Assembly (NCBI GenBank): GCA_951812285.1
Contig: OX638292.1
Coordinates: 1,776,551 to 1,840,550, forward strand
DNA from: an uncultured Dehalococcoidia bacterium
GTDB taxonomy: Bacteria > Chloroflexota > Dehalococcoidia > Lucifugimonadales > UBA1127
Direction of reading: 5' to 3'
Length of the DNA stretch: 64,000 bases
Shown: positions 34,116-42,241 of the stretch, in pieces
Layout of the letters: each line of letters starts with the position of its first letter
Numbering within the stretch: the first letter of the stretch is position 1
Made by a program: the position numbers and the translations under genes
Notes under the pieces: model-generated
The model's input: only the letters and a program-made list of their open reading frames with translations
Databases searched by the model: none
What the model was told of the DNA's origin: nothing

Positions 34116-34790
34116 ATGGCTGAGGAAAAGACGCCGCTGGACCGGCAGACGATGTGCAACCGCATCGCGATGGAGTTTCGCGACGGCTGGGTGGTAAACC
34201 TCGGCGTGGGCATGCCGACGCTGTGCTCCAACTACGACTTCGGCGACACGGACATCCTGTTCCAGTCGGAGAACGGGGTCATCGGCTACGGGCCGCTGTC
34301 GCCCGAGGGCGAGGAGGACATCCACCTGGTGAACGCGGGCGGGCAGCACGTGACGCTGGTGAAGGGCGCGGCCATCATCCACCACGCCGACTCTTTCTCG
34401 CTCATCCGCTCGGGGTACATCGACGTGACGGTCATGGGCGCGTACGAGGTGGCAGAGAACGGGGACTTCGCGAACTGGAAGACGGCCGGGCGCAAGGGCG
34501 GCGGCATCGGCGGGGCGATGGACCTCGCGGTGGGCGCGAAGCAGGTGTTCCTGGCGCTCGAGCACACCACGCGCGAGGGTGCGCCACGGCTGCTGAAGCG
34601 GTGCACGCTGCCGGTGACGGCCGTGGGCGTGGTAACCAAGGTGGTCACGAACCTCGGCCTCTTCGACGTCACGCCGGAGGGGTTCGTCATGCGCGAGATC
34701 GCGCCGGGGTACACGCCAGAAGAGGTGCAGGCCGTCACGGAGGCGACGCTGACTATCTCGCCGGACCTGAAGGAGCTGCGAGTTACGTAG
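34116..34790 (+). CDS. 3-oxoacid CoA-transferase, subunit B
   Basis: This 224-residue beta subunit carries the catalytic glutamate in SENGVIGYGP, which forms the enzyme-CoA thioester, and VNLGVGMPT near the start. GGAGG lies upstream of the ATG. It completes the A subunit next door. Substrate range cannot be decided between acetoacetate, 3-oxoadipate and similar acids. Confidence 0.9.
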   Translation: MAEEKTPLDRQTMCNRIAMEFRDGWVVNLGVGMPTLCSNYDFGDTDILFQSENGVIGYGPLSPEGEEDIHLVNAGGQHVTLVKGAAIIHHADSFSLIRSGYIDVTVMGAYEVAENGDFANWKTAGRKGGGIGGAMDLAVGAKQVFLALEHTTREGAPRLLKRCTLPVTAVGVVTKVVTNLGLFDVTPEGFVMREIAPGYTPEEVQAVTEATLTISPDLKELRVT

Positions 34791-34890
34791 GGTCGCGCCC
34801 TACGACAGGACAATCATGCGGGGTTCCCGCCCCCGCCAAGGGGTACGGGCGGGCTTGCGGGAACGGCGAATCTGAGTGCAAGGAGCGCAT

Positions 34891-36033
34891 ATGGCTGACC
34901 TCTCAAGGACTGCGGCCATCGTCGGGGTGGCGGAGTCCGACGAAATCGGGACGGTGCCGAACAAGTCGTCGCTGCAGCACCACATGGAGGCGGCGGCCAA
35001 CGCGCTGGACGACGCGGGGCTGACGAAGAGCGACGTGGACGGGCTGTTCACGGCGGGTTACTCGACGTACGCGACGGGCGACTACCTGGGCATCAAGCCG
35101 CGGTTCACGGACAGCACGACGGTGGGCGGGTCGTCGTTCATCATCCACATCGCGCACGCCATCGCGGCGATAAACGCGGGTTGGTGCGAGGTGGCGCTGA
35201 TCACGCATGGGCAGGCGGGCCGGAGCAACCGCGCGCCGCAGCCGGCAGACCCGAGCTTGCCGACGCTCCAGTACGAGATTCCGTACGGGTTCATCGGACA
35301 ACCCATCAACTACGCGATGGGCGCGACGCGCTACATGCACCAGTACGGCGAGGAGCGCACGCGGCAGGCGCTGGCGGAGATTGCGGTCTCGACGCGGAAG
35401 TGGGCGCTGATGAACCCGAAGGCGGCCATGAAGGACCCGATGAGCTTCGAGGACTACCACAACTCGCGGTGGATCGCGTGGCCGTTCCACCTGTTCGACT
35501 GCTGCCTGGTGACCGACGCGGGCGCGGCGGTGGTGGTGACGTCGGCGGAGCGGGCCCGGAGCGCGAAGAAGCCGCCGGTGTGGGTGCTCGGCGCGGCGGA
35601 GAGCCACGACCACCTGGGCATTTCGACGATGCCGGACCTGACGTCCTCGGTGTCGCGGCACACGGGTCCGGCGGCGCTGGGCATGGCCGGGCTGACGCAC
35701 AGCGACATCGACCTCGCGATGATCTACGACTCGTTCACGTACACGGTGCTCATCACGCTGGAGGGGCTCGGCTTCTGCGGCCCGGGCGAGGGCCCGGACT
35801 TCGTCGCAGGGCAGCGGACGGCGCCGGGCGGCGACTTCCCGATGAACACGAGCGGCGGCGGGTTGAGCTACACGCACCCGGGCATGTACGGCATCTTCCT
35901 CATCATCGAGGCCGTGCGGCAGCTCCGGGGCGAGTGCGGCGAGCGGCAGGTGCCGGACTGCGGCATCTCGCTCGTCAACGGCACCGGCGGCGCGCTCTCG
36001 TCGACGGGCACCGTGGTGCTCGCGCGGGACTAG
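34891..36033 (+). CDS. Thiolase-like lipid-transfer (SCP2-thiolase/Ltp2-type) protein
   Basis: This 380-residue thiolase-fold protein has AAIVGVAESD at the start and NTSGGGLSYTHPGMYG with a conserved His near residue 327. The region where true thiolases carry the nucleophilic Cys instead reads GGSSFIIHIAHAIAA. It is therefore more like Ltp2, which performs retro-aldol cleavage of side-chain CoA thioesters together with a DUF35 protein, and the DUF35 gene follows 40 bases later. ATG at 34891 has AAGGAG upstream. Confidence 0.85.
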   Translation: MADLSRTAAIVGVAESDEIGTVPNKSSLQHHMEAAANALDDAGLTKSDVDGLFTAGYSTYATGDYLGIKPRFTDSTTVGGSSFIIHIAHAIAAINAGWCEVALITHGQAGRSNRAPQPADPSLPTLQYEIPYGFIGQPINYAMGATRYMHQYGEERTRQALAEIAVSTRKWALMNPKAAMKDPMSFEDYHNSRWIAWPFHLFDCCLVTDAGAAVVVTSAERARSAKKPPVWVLGAAESHDHLGISTMPDLTSSVSRHTGPAALGMAGLTHSDIDLAMIYDSFTYTVLITLEGLGFCGPGEGPDFVAGQRTAPGGDFPMNTSGGGLSYTHPGMYGIFLIIEAVRQLRGECGERQVPDCGISLVNGTGGALSSTGTVVLARD

Positions 36034-36073
36034 GCAGTCGATTACGAATGAAAGCTGAAATGCGGGGAACACC

Positions 36074-36496
36074 ATGACGCAACAGCCATACAGCAAGCCT
36101 CTACCGACACCGCAGCCGGAGTCCGACTTCTACTGGGAGAAGACCAAGGAACACGAGCTGTGGCTGCGCTACTGCAACGAATGCAACCAGGCGTACTTCT
36201 ACCCTCGCGACATCTGCCCGGTCTGCTTCTCGCGCAACACGACGTGGGTGCAGGCGAGCGGCAAGGGCACGCTGCACACCTTCGCGATCGTGCACCGTGC
36301 GCCGACGCCGGCCTTCCGCGACGACGCGCCGTTCGTGGTGGCGATCGTCGACCTGGAGGAGGGCCCGCGTATGCCGACGAACCTGGTGGAGGTGGAGCCG
36401 GACCCTTCGGCGATCCACGTCGGCATGCCGGTGGAGGTGGTCTTCGAGGACGTGACGGAGGAGATCACGCTGCCGAAGTTCAAGCCCGCGGGGTAG
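36074..36496 (+). CDS. Zn-ribbon and OB-fold protein (DUF35 family)
   Basis: This 140-residue protein has a rubredoxin-like zinc ribbon, CNEC at 34-37 and CPVC at 48-51, followed by an OB fold. DUF35 proteins form complexes with thiolase-like enzymes, bridging active sites or binding acyl-CoA. It directly follows the thiolase-like gene and is almost surely its partner. Confidence 0.9.
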   Translation: MTQQPYSKPLPTPQPESDFYWEKTKEHELWLRYCNECNQAYFYPRDICPVCFSRNTTWVQASGKGTLHTFAIVHRAPTPAFRDDAPFVVAIVDLEEGPRMPTNLVEVEPDPSAIHVGMPVEVVFEDVTEEITLPKFKPAG

Positions 36497-36556
36497 GGGG
36501 ATTCAGCCGCTTGTGCGCCCCCCAATGGCTCGGCCGCTTAGCCAGGTTAACTACTG

Positions 36557-36565
36557 TGGTACAAT
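36557..36565 (+). promoter_or_regulatory. Extended -10 promoter of small RNA A
   Basis: TGGTACAAT matches the extended -10 pattern. A weak TTAGCC lies 16 bases upstream of TACAAT. The predicted start is 36572, directly before the conserved CTGT of the RNA. Confidence 0.6.
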
Positions 36566-36571
36566 ATAAGG

Positions 36572-36640
36572 TCTGTGTGATCCCAGCCTATGTTGGGTAG
36601 GACAGCCCAAGCCTGCATTTGATACAGGGCTTGTCAATTG
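36572..36640 (+). ncRNA. Candidate small RNA A of a tandem pair
   Basis: This element begins CTGTGTGAT, then a hairpin (CCCAGC pairing with GTTGGG, loop CTAT), then GGTAGGACAG and a second hairpin AAGCCTG/CAGGGCTT (36609-36632, one bulge). Unit B at 36695 repeats the 5' two thirds with changes that keep the first stem. The 3' end is uncertain because no T-tract follows. It matches no RNA family known to me. Confidence 0.55.
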
Positions 36641-36659
36641 CAGGACAAAGGTCAGAGCG

Positions 36660-36688
36660 TTGACAGTCGTACCGATTTACTTTAGATT
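36660..36688 (+). promoter_or_regulatory. Sigma-70 type promoter of small RNA B
   Basis: TTGACA (36660-36665) and TAGATT (36683-36688) are 17 bases apart. The predicted start at 36695 is directly before the conserved CTGT, in the same register as for RNA A. Confidence 0.7.
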
Positions 36689-36694
36689 ACAAGT

Positions 36695-36766
36695 ACTGTC
36701 TGATGCCAGCGTATGCTGGAGGTAGGACGGATGAGGGTCTGCAGTTCTGCAGGCCCTCAGGTTTTA
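36695..36766 (+). ncRNA. Candidate small RNA B of a tandem pair
   Basis: It begins CTGTCTGAT, then CCAGC/GCTGG with loop GTAT, then GGTAGGACGG, then a 12-bp terminator stem (36732-36759, TGAGGGTCTGCA pairing with TGCAGGCCCTCA) followed by GGTTTT. It is a self-contained unit of about 72 nt. Its 3' end meets the stop of the convergent DUF3800 gene. Confidence 0.65.
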
Positions 36767-37522
36767 TGGAAACCTCTTTATCCCCGTCGGGCCACCGGAC
36801 AACCCATTTACTTCCAGTAGCCTAACGTCGCCATGAGGGCCTGCGAGCTTGTCCCACAGTGTCGAAGGGACATGCTTCCCCGGGGCGATTGCTGCGTGTC
36901 GATGCGTCGCGTATGCGTTCAAGTCTGCCATTTGCACAAAATAGGATTCTTGGGACTGTCTCTCGTTGGGGTCTTCAAGTACTCGCTCAATCTTCAAGGA
37001 GCGTGCAGGACCACCAAAGTGTGCAGGGATGTAGTGAAACCTTCTCATCTGGCGCATCAAGGCCCGGATGAAGAATCCATGCCCCTCATCGGGATAAACT
37101 GTTGCGAAATCGTCATTCCTCTCGCAATAGTGCTGTACCCTCTCCATCGCAAACTGCCATGCGGCTGTACGCGGTTCCCAACCTCTAGCGGAGGCGCCGG
37201 CTTTGTCGATGGCTACGGAGAACGTCCGTACGTTGAGGGTTGCCTCAAACTCCATGAACTGTCGGTAGATTTCAAATCTCTGACTTCTTGGAATGTGAAG
37301 TCCCTTGAACGGACCTCTGCCGTAACGAAAATCAAGGGCCTTGATTTCGTTTTGCACGGGTATCCCGTACTTCGTTCTCAAGTCCCTCCTGAATGCCCTG
37401 AGCGCATCAAGGGATTCCAGCCACGCCTGCTCATGCACAAGAACCGCGTTGAGTACAAACCACGCTGTTGGTGAGTTGAACGTGCCTGTGTCGCCTGACT
37501 CGTCAAAGTAGATGAGGTACAT
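36764..37522 (-). CDS. DUF3800 domain protein
   Basis: This 252-residue protein starts MYLIYFDESGDTG, the signature of DUF3800, a predicted RNase H-like fold with acidic residues (Asp7, Glu8, Asp11; later Asp near residue 197 in MADLNAYA). Members are often found in mobile or defence regions, but no biochemical role is established. Codon use is visibly less GC-rich than in neighbours, suggesting transfer. TAGAAT lies nine bases upstream of the ATG, so its mRNA may be near-leaderless. It converges with the two small RNAs. Confidence 0.82.
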   Translation of the reverse strand: MYLIYFDESGDTGTFNSPTAWFVLNAVLVHEQAWLESLDALRAFRRDLRTKYGIPVQNEIKALDFRYGRGPFKGLHIPRSQRFEIYRQFMEFEATLNVRTFSVAIDKAGASARGWEPRTAAWQFAMERVQHYCERNDDFATVYPDEGHGFFIRALMRQMRRFHYIPAHFGGPARSLKIERVLEDPNERQSQESYFVQMADLNAYATHRHAAIAPGKHVPSTLWDKLAGPHGDVRLLEVNGLSGGPTGIKRFP

Positions 37523-37603
37523 GTTCCATAGATTCTAGGACAGCCGTTCCAATTCAACCAAGGATCTGGGGCCTCTCTTTCCACCGAATCAAGCCGCGCC
37601 CTG

Positions 37604-37612
37604 TGCTACAAT
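37604..37612 (+). promoter_or_regulatory. Extended -10 promoter of sucCD
   Basis: TGCTACAAT fits TGnTAnAAT without a good -35. It gives a leader of about 50 bases with AAGGAG before the sucC ATG. Confidence 0.55.
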
Positions 37613-37670
37613 ACGCCTTGCGCCCGTGCGACTCTGAGATGGACGGGCGTCGCTTTGTGAAGGAGCCCGT

Positions 37671-38822
37671 ATGAAGATCCATGAGTATCAGGCCAAAGAG
37701 CTTATGGCCAAGTACGGCATCCCCGTGCCGCGCGGCGGCATGGCGGCCTCGCCGGATGAGGCACGGACGGTCGCCGAGGAGCTTGGCGGCAGCGTCGTCG
37801 TCAAGGCGCAGGTGCACGCCGGGGGCCGCGGCAAGGCCGGGGGCGTCAAGGTCGTCGACAACCCGGACGACGCGGCGGAGTTCACCGGAAGCATCCTCGG
37901 CAAGCAACTGGTGACGTTCCAGACAGGCCCGGAGGGCGTGCCCGTCAACTCCGTGCTGGTCGAGGAGACGATGGACATCGCGCAGGAACTGTACGTCGCC
38001 ATCGTGCTCGACCCGAGCGAGCGGCGGCCGGTGGTCATCGCGAGCGCGGCGGGCGGCATGGAGATCGAGGAGGTGGCCGAGGCCACTCCGGAGAAGATCA
38101 TTCGCGCCGTCGTCGACCCGACCGTGGGACTGCAGCCCTTCCAGGGGCGCTCGCTGGCGTACGGCATAGGCGTGCCCGCGGAGTTGGTGCGGCCGGCGGC
38201 GGACCTCATCGTGAAGCTGTACCGCCTCATGGTCGACCTCGATTGCTCGCAGGTGGAGATCAACCCGCTGGTGGTCACGGGCGACGGGCGTGTGCTGCCG
38301 GTGGACGCCAAGCTGAACCTGGACGACGATGCGATGTTCCGGCACAAGGACCTGACGGAATTGCGCGACGCGAGCCAGGAGGACCCGCTGGAGTCGCGGG
38401 CGCACGACATCGGCGTCATCTACGTGCGGCTGGACGGCGACGTTGGGTGCCTGGTGAACGGCGCGGGGCTGGCCATGGCGACGATGGACATCGTGACGGC
38501 GGTGGGTGCATCGCCCGCCAACTTCCTCGACGTGGGCGGCGGCGCAGACGAGGAGCGCATCCGCGCGGCCGTCGGCATCCTGCTGTCGGACCCGAATGTT
38601 AAGCGGGTGCTGGTCAACATCTTCGGCGGTATCCTGCGGAACGACGTGCTGGCAAGAGGGCTTGTGGGCGCGTACGAGGACACGGGGTCGAAGGCGCCCA
38701 TCATCGCGCGCATGCTGGGGACCAACGTCGAGGAGGGCAGGCAGATCCTGCTGGACTCGGGCCTCGACGTGACCGTTGTCGAGACACTCAAAGACACGGC
38801 GGAGGCGCTGCGCGCGGCGTAG
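37671..38822 (+). CDS. sucC: Succinate-CoA ligase (ADP-forming), beta subunit
   Basis: SucC binds nucleotide and succinate in the TCA-cycle step that interconverts succinyl-CoA and succinate. The 383-residue protein has MKIHEYQAKELM, the ATP-grasp region VKAQVHAGGRGKAGG and the C-terminal FGGILRNDVLA. sucD follows after 84 bases. Confidence 0.95.
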   Translation: MKIHEYQAKELMAKYGIPVPRGGMAASPDEARTVAEELGGSVVVKAQVHAGGRGKAGGVKVVDNPDDAAEFTGSILGKQLVTFQTGPEGVPVNSVLVEETMDIAQELYVAIVLDPSERRPVVIASAAGGMEIEEVAEATPEKIIRAVVDPTVGLQPFQGRSLAYGIGVPAELVRPAADLIVKLYRLMVDLDCSQVEINPLVVTGDGRVLPVDAKLNLDDDAMFRHKDLTELRDASQEDPLESRAHDIGVIYVRLDGDVGCLVNGAGLAMATMDIVTAVGASPANFLDVGGGADEERIRAAVGILLSDPNVKRVLVNIFGGILRNDVLARGLVGAYEDTGSKAPIIARMLGTNVEEGRQILLDSGLDVTVVETLKDTAEALRAA

Positions 38823-38906
38823 GCGGCCTCGGGCAGGCCGGCTTTCGACCCTTCTGAGGGCGTACGACCGGCGACTCAATCAGAAGAGACTTGGAGCAGG
38901 CAATCC

Positions 38907-39788
38907 ATGAGCATCTTGGTAGACAGGAACAGCAGGGTCCTGGTGCAGGGCATCACGGGCCGCGAGGGCAGCTTCCACACGCTTCGGTGCATCGAGTACG
39001 GCACGAACGTGGTGGCCGGCGTGACGCCGGGCCGCGGCGGGCAGAAGTTCGGCGAGACCGACATCAACGTGTACGACACGGTGGCTGAGGCCGTGCGGGA
39101 TACGGGGGCCAACGTGTCCCTGATCTTCGTGCCGGCGCCGCTGGCTGCGGACGCGATCCTGGAATCGGCGGCGGCGGGCGTGGCGCTGGTGGTGCCCATC
39201 GCCGAGGGGATCCCGCCGCGGGACATGGTGCCAGTGGCGCGGACGCTCGAAGGTTCGAGTACGCGAATGCTGGGGCCGAACTGCCCGGGGCTCATCTCGC
39301 CGGGCGAACGGTGCAAGGTGGGCATCATGCCGGGCGCGATCCACACGCCGGGCCGCGTCGGGGTGGTCTCGCGCAGCGGGACGCTGACGTACGAGGCCGT
39401 CGGACAGCTCTCGGCGCTGGGCATCGGGCAGTCGAGCTGCGTGGGCATCGGCGGCGACCCGGTGAGCGGGACAACGTTCGTGGACGTGCTGCGGCTGTTC
39501 AACGAGGACCCGGAGACGGACGCCGTGGTGCTTATCGGCGAGATCGGCGGCACGAAGGAGCAGGAGGCCGCGGAGTACATCAAGGCGGAGATGACAAAGC
39601 CGGTGGCGTCGCTCATCGTCGGGCAGAGCGCGCCTCCGGGGAAGCGCATGGGGCACGCGGGGGCCATCATCACGGGCTCCGGGGCGCGCGCGGAGAACAA
39701 GGTGGCCGCGCTGCGGGACGCGGGGGCGGCGATCATCCCGTCGCCGGCGGACATCGGGACGACGATACAGGGGGTGCTTGGGGGATAG
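38907..39788 (+). CDS. sucD: Succinate-CoA ligase (ADP-forming), alpha subunit
   Basis: SucD binds CoA and carries the phosphohistidine in [10 protein letters not shown] (about His250). The 293-residue chain has the CoA-site [11 protein letters not shown] and GPNCPGLI. It pairs with sucC upstream. A hairpin near 39828 (AAGGG/CCCTT) may end the unit. Confidence 0.95.
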   Translation: MSILVDRNSRVLVQGITGREGSFHTLRCIEYGTNVVAGVTPGRGGQKFGETDINVYDTVAEAVRDTGANVSLIFVPAPLAADAILESAAAGVALVVPIAEGIPPRDMVPVARTLEGSSTRMLGPNCPGLISPGERCKVGIMPGAIHTPGRVGVVSRSGTLTYEAVGQLSALGIGQSSCVGIGGDPVSGTTFVDVLRLFNEDPETDAVVLIGEIGGTKEQEAAEYIKAEMTKPVASLIVGQSAPPGKRMGHAGAIITGSGARAENKVAALRDAGAAIIPSPADIGTTIQGVLGG

Positions 39789-39936
39789 TCGTCTCGTAGA
39801 TTTGCCCCGACTTCCTGTCCCATCGGACAACAAGGGCGCCCTGTGAGGGGCACCCTTACAACCCGCATTCGGAACCGTGACCGTCCCAACCGCGTCTCAA
39901 TTGGGGAAGGCTATTCCGAATTGGAGGACACACCCC

Positions 39937-41115
39937 ATGGCCCGCTTCATCACCGTCATCGCGCTAATCCTTGTGTTGCTGGCAGTCTCCGCATGCAGCG
40001 GAGACGACTCTGAAGAAGCCTCATTCACGACCGCTTCAACCTCCGCTGATTCGTTTGACTTTGCGACGGAAGACAGCGCGGCAGCGATGATGGGCGCTCC
40101 CACTGCGCCCGCGGCAATGCAGCCGGAGGCGGCGATGGAGAAGGCGATGGCCGACGGCGACGCGACAGGGGAAGCCGGCGGGGCGCTGCAGATTTCGGAC
40201 CGGAAGATCATCTCGACCGGCAACATCACCGTCGAGGTGGAGGACGTTCAGAACGCCGTCACGGCGGTGGAGGCCCTCGCGGAGAGAATGGGCGGCTACG
40301 TCGAGGTGCTGTCGAGCAGCGGCGGGGACGAATACAGCCGCGCATCGCTGACCATCCGCGTGCCGCAGGGGCAGTTCGCGTCGGCGTACGACCGCATCCG
40401 TGAGCTGGGCGAGGTGCTGAACGAGCACCAGGGCAGCGAGGACGTCTCGGAGCAGTTCATCGACCTGGAGGCGCGGCTCAACAGCGCCAAGCGGGAGGAA
40501 CAGAGCTTCCTGAACCTGCTTGGGCGCGCCACCACCGTCAGCGACGTCCTCACCATCGAGCGGGAGCTGGCCCGCGTACGCTCGGACATCGAGCGGTACC
40601 AGGGACGCCTGGACTTCCTCTCGAGGCAGGTGGACCTGTCCACCATCTGGGTGGAACTGGTGCCGGAGGAGGGGCCGTTCGTTGAGAGGCCCTTCGGGAA
40701 CCTGCTGATCACCGTTGACGACGTGTCTGGCAGCCTGGATACCGTGCGCCGCATCATCGCGTCCTACGACGGCGAGATTCGCGGCGGTACGATATTCGAC
40801 GACGAGGGGGGGCGGAGCGCCAACCTCGAGGCCCGAGTCTTCTACGCGGACTTCCGCACGGTGCTGAACGAACTGGAGCGCGTGGGGGACGTGGACGACA
40901 AGTCAATCCGGGAGCCGGTGCTGGACCTCAACGGGGGTGAGGAGCGGAAGCCCAGCTCAGAGATCTTTGTCACGCTGGAGGAGCCGGACAACACCTGGAT
41001 CTTCGTGGTGGGCGCGGTAGTCGTGCTGGGCGTGTTGCTGGTGATCGTCGTCGCGCTGGGCGTGCGTGGCATCGCCGCCCGGCGCCGTCGGAGCGTCGCA
41101 GCGTCCGCGGAGTAG
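39937..41115 (+). CDS. DUF4349 domain lipoprotein
   Basis: This 392-residue protein has an N-terminal signal with lipobox LLAVSAC (Cys20), a Ser/Thr/Ala-rich linker, the DUF4349 domain (about 95-350: RKIISTGNITVEVED, SEQFIDLEARLNS, coiled coil ERELARVRSDIERYQGRLDF) and a C-terminal membrane helix followed by RRRR. It should sit on the outer face of the membrane, anchored at both ends. Function is unknown. GGAGG precedes the ATG. Confidence 0.88.
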   Translation: MARFITVIALILVLLAVSACSGDDSEEASFTTASTSADSFDFATEDSAAAMMGAPTAPAAMQPEAAMEKAMADGDATGEAGGALQISDRKIISTGNITVEVEDVQNAVTAVEALAERMGGYVEVLSSSGGDEYSRASLTIRVPQGQFASAYDRIRELGEVLNEHQGSEDVSEQFIDLEARLNSAKREEQSFLNLLGRATTVSDVLTIERELARVRSDIERYQGRLDFLSRQVDLSTIWVELVPEEGPFVERPFGNLLITVDDVSGSLDTVRRIIASYDGEIRGGTIFDDEGGRSANLEARVFYADFRTVLNELERVGDVDDKSIREPVLDLNGGEERKPSSEIFVTLEEPDNTWIFVVGAVVVLGVLLVIVVALGVRGIAARRRRSVAASAE

Positions 41116-41181
41116 GCGACGGCCGGCCATCCGGTCCCAGCTGTGTATTGAGTGCAGGCATCAACTTACCAGGAGGACATA

Positions 41182-41709
41182 GTGGAAGGTGTGATTGTGC
41201 GGCCCGAGACCCCCGCCGACTACGACGCGGTGCGTGAGGTCCTCGACCGCGCGTTCCACGACAGTCCCGACAGCGAGTCCGGGCTGGTGGAAGCGCTGCG
41301 TGCACAATCGGACTACACGCCCGAACTCTCGTTGGTTGCGGAGATCGATGGGGCCATAGTGGGTCACATCATGTTCACCGACGCGCGCATCGAGACGGAC
41401 TCCGGCGTAGTGCCGGCAAAGTCGCTCGGGCCACTGGCAGTGCACCCCGACTGGCAACAGAAGGGCATCGGGACACAGCTCGGCAAAGAGGGGCTGGAGG
41501 CGTGCCGTCGGCTGGGGCACCGCATCGCGGTGGTCATCGGCCACTCGACGTACTACCCGCGCTTTGGCTTCCAGCGGGGACGACCCCTTGGCATCGAGAT
41601 GTCGATCGGCCGGCTGGAGCAATCGCGCATGATTGTCGAACTTGTGCCCGGTGCGCTCGATGGCGTACGGGGAATGGTCTATTTCTCGCCATTGTTTGGG
41701 GAGGAGTAG
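41182..41709 (+). CDS. GNAT-family N-acetyltransferase (YhbS-like)
   Basis: This 175-residue enzyme has the acetyl-CoA loop in VHPDWQQKGIGTQLGKEGLE (Q/RxxGxG) and the PRFGFQ strand of YhbS-like acetyltransferases. GTG at 41182 is chosen because AGGAGG lies seven bases upstream. The acceptor substrate is unknown. Confidence 0.85.
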   Translation: MEGVIVRPETPADYDAVREVLDRAFHDSPDSESGLVEALRAQSDYTPELSLVAEIDGAIVGHIMFTDARIETDSGVVPAKSLGPLAVHPDWQQKGIGTQLGKEGLEACRRLGHRIAVVIGHSTYYPRFGFQRGRPLGIEMSIGRLEQSRMIVELVPGALDGVRGMVYFSPLFGEE

Positions 41710-41776
41710 CGCACCTCATCCACCAAGCTAGTACAATGCCTTCGGTTCCCTCCAACTCATCGTCGGGAGCGATAAT

Positions 41777-42199
41777 ATGCTCGTTATGTTCGTTTGCCAG
41801 GCCAACGTGGGCCGCAGCCAGGTGGCGGAGGCCTACTTCGAGCGGCTCTCGCAGCACGAGGCCTGCAGCAGCGGGCTTCGCGTCGACGAGGAGATGGCGC
41901 GGAACAAGCCGGCATCGGCCATGATGAAGGACAATTCGCGGCACTCGCTGCCGTACCTGCTGGAGCGGGGCATCGACATCTCGGAGAAGGAGCGGACGCA
42001 GATCACGCCGGAGCTCGTCGCGTCGGCGGACCGGATCGTCGCCATCCTGCCGACCGAGGAGGTGCCGGCGTTCCTCACGGAGTCGGGGAAGCTGACGGTG
42101 TGGGACCTGCCCGACCCGGTCGACCACCCGGACGCCGCGTGGAACATCTTCGACGTGATCCATGAGCGCGTGCGGGAGCTGGTGGGTGAGATAGGGTAA
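41777..42199 (+). CDS. Low-molecular-weight phosphotyrosine phosphatase-like protein
   Basis: This 140-residue protein has the CX5R loop CQANVGRS (Cys7, Arg13) at the N-terminus and a late WDLPDPVD whose Asp is the general acid of LMW phosphatases. Arsenate reductases share the fold, but the redox cysteine pair needed for arsenate reduction is not obvious. ATG is preceded by GGGAGCG. Confidence 0.85.
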   Translation: MLVMFVCQANVGRSQVAEAYFERLSQHEACSSGLRVDEEMARNKPASAMMKDNSRHSLPYLLERGIDISEKERTQITPELVASADRIVAILPTEEVPAFLTESGKLTVWDLPDPVDHPDAAWNIFDVIHERVRELVGEIG

Positions 42200-42241
42200 T
42201 TCCGCGCATCCCGGCGCGGGCCGCGCTATACTTCTCCCACT

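Noticed and set aside
36572..36766. Riboswitch controlling a downstream gene
   Set aside because: No plus-strand gene follows either unit before sucC, and unit B ends in its own terminator against a convergent gene.
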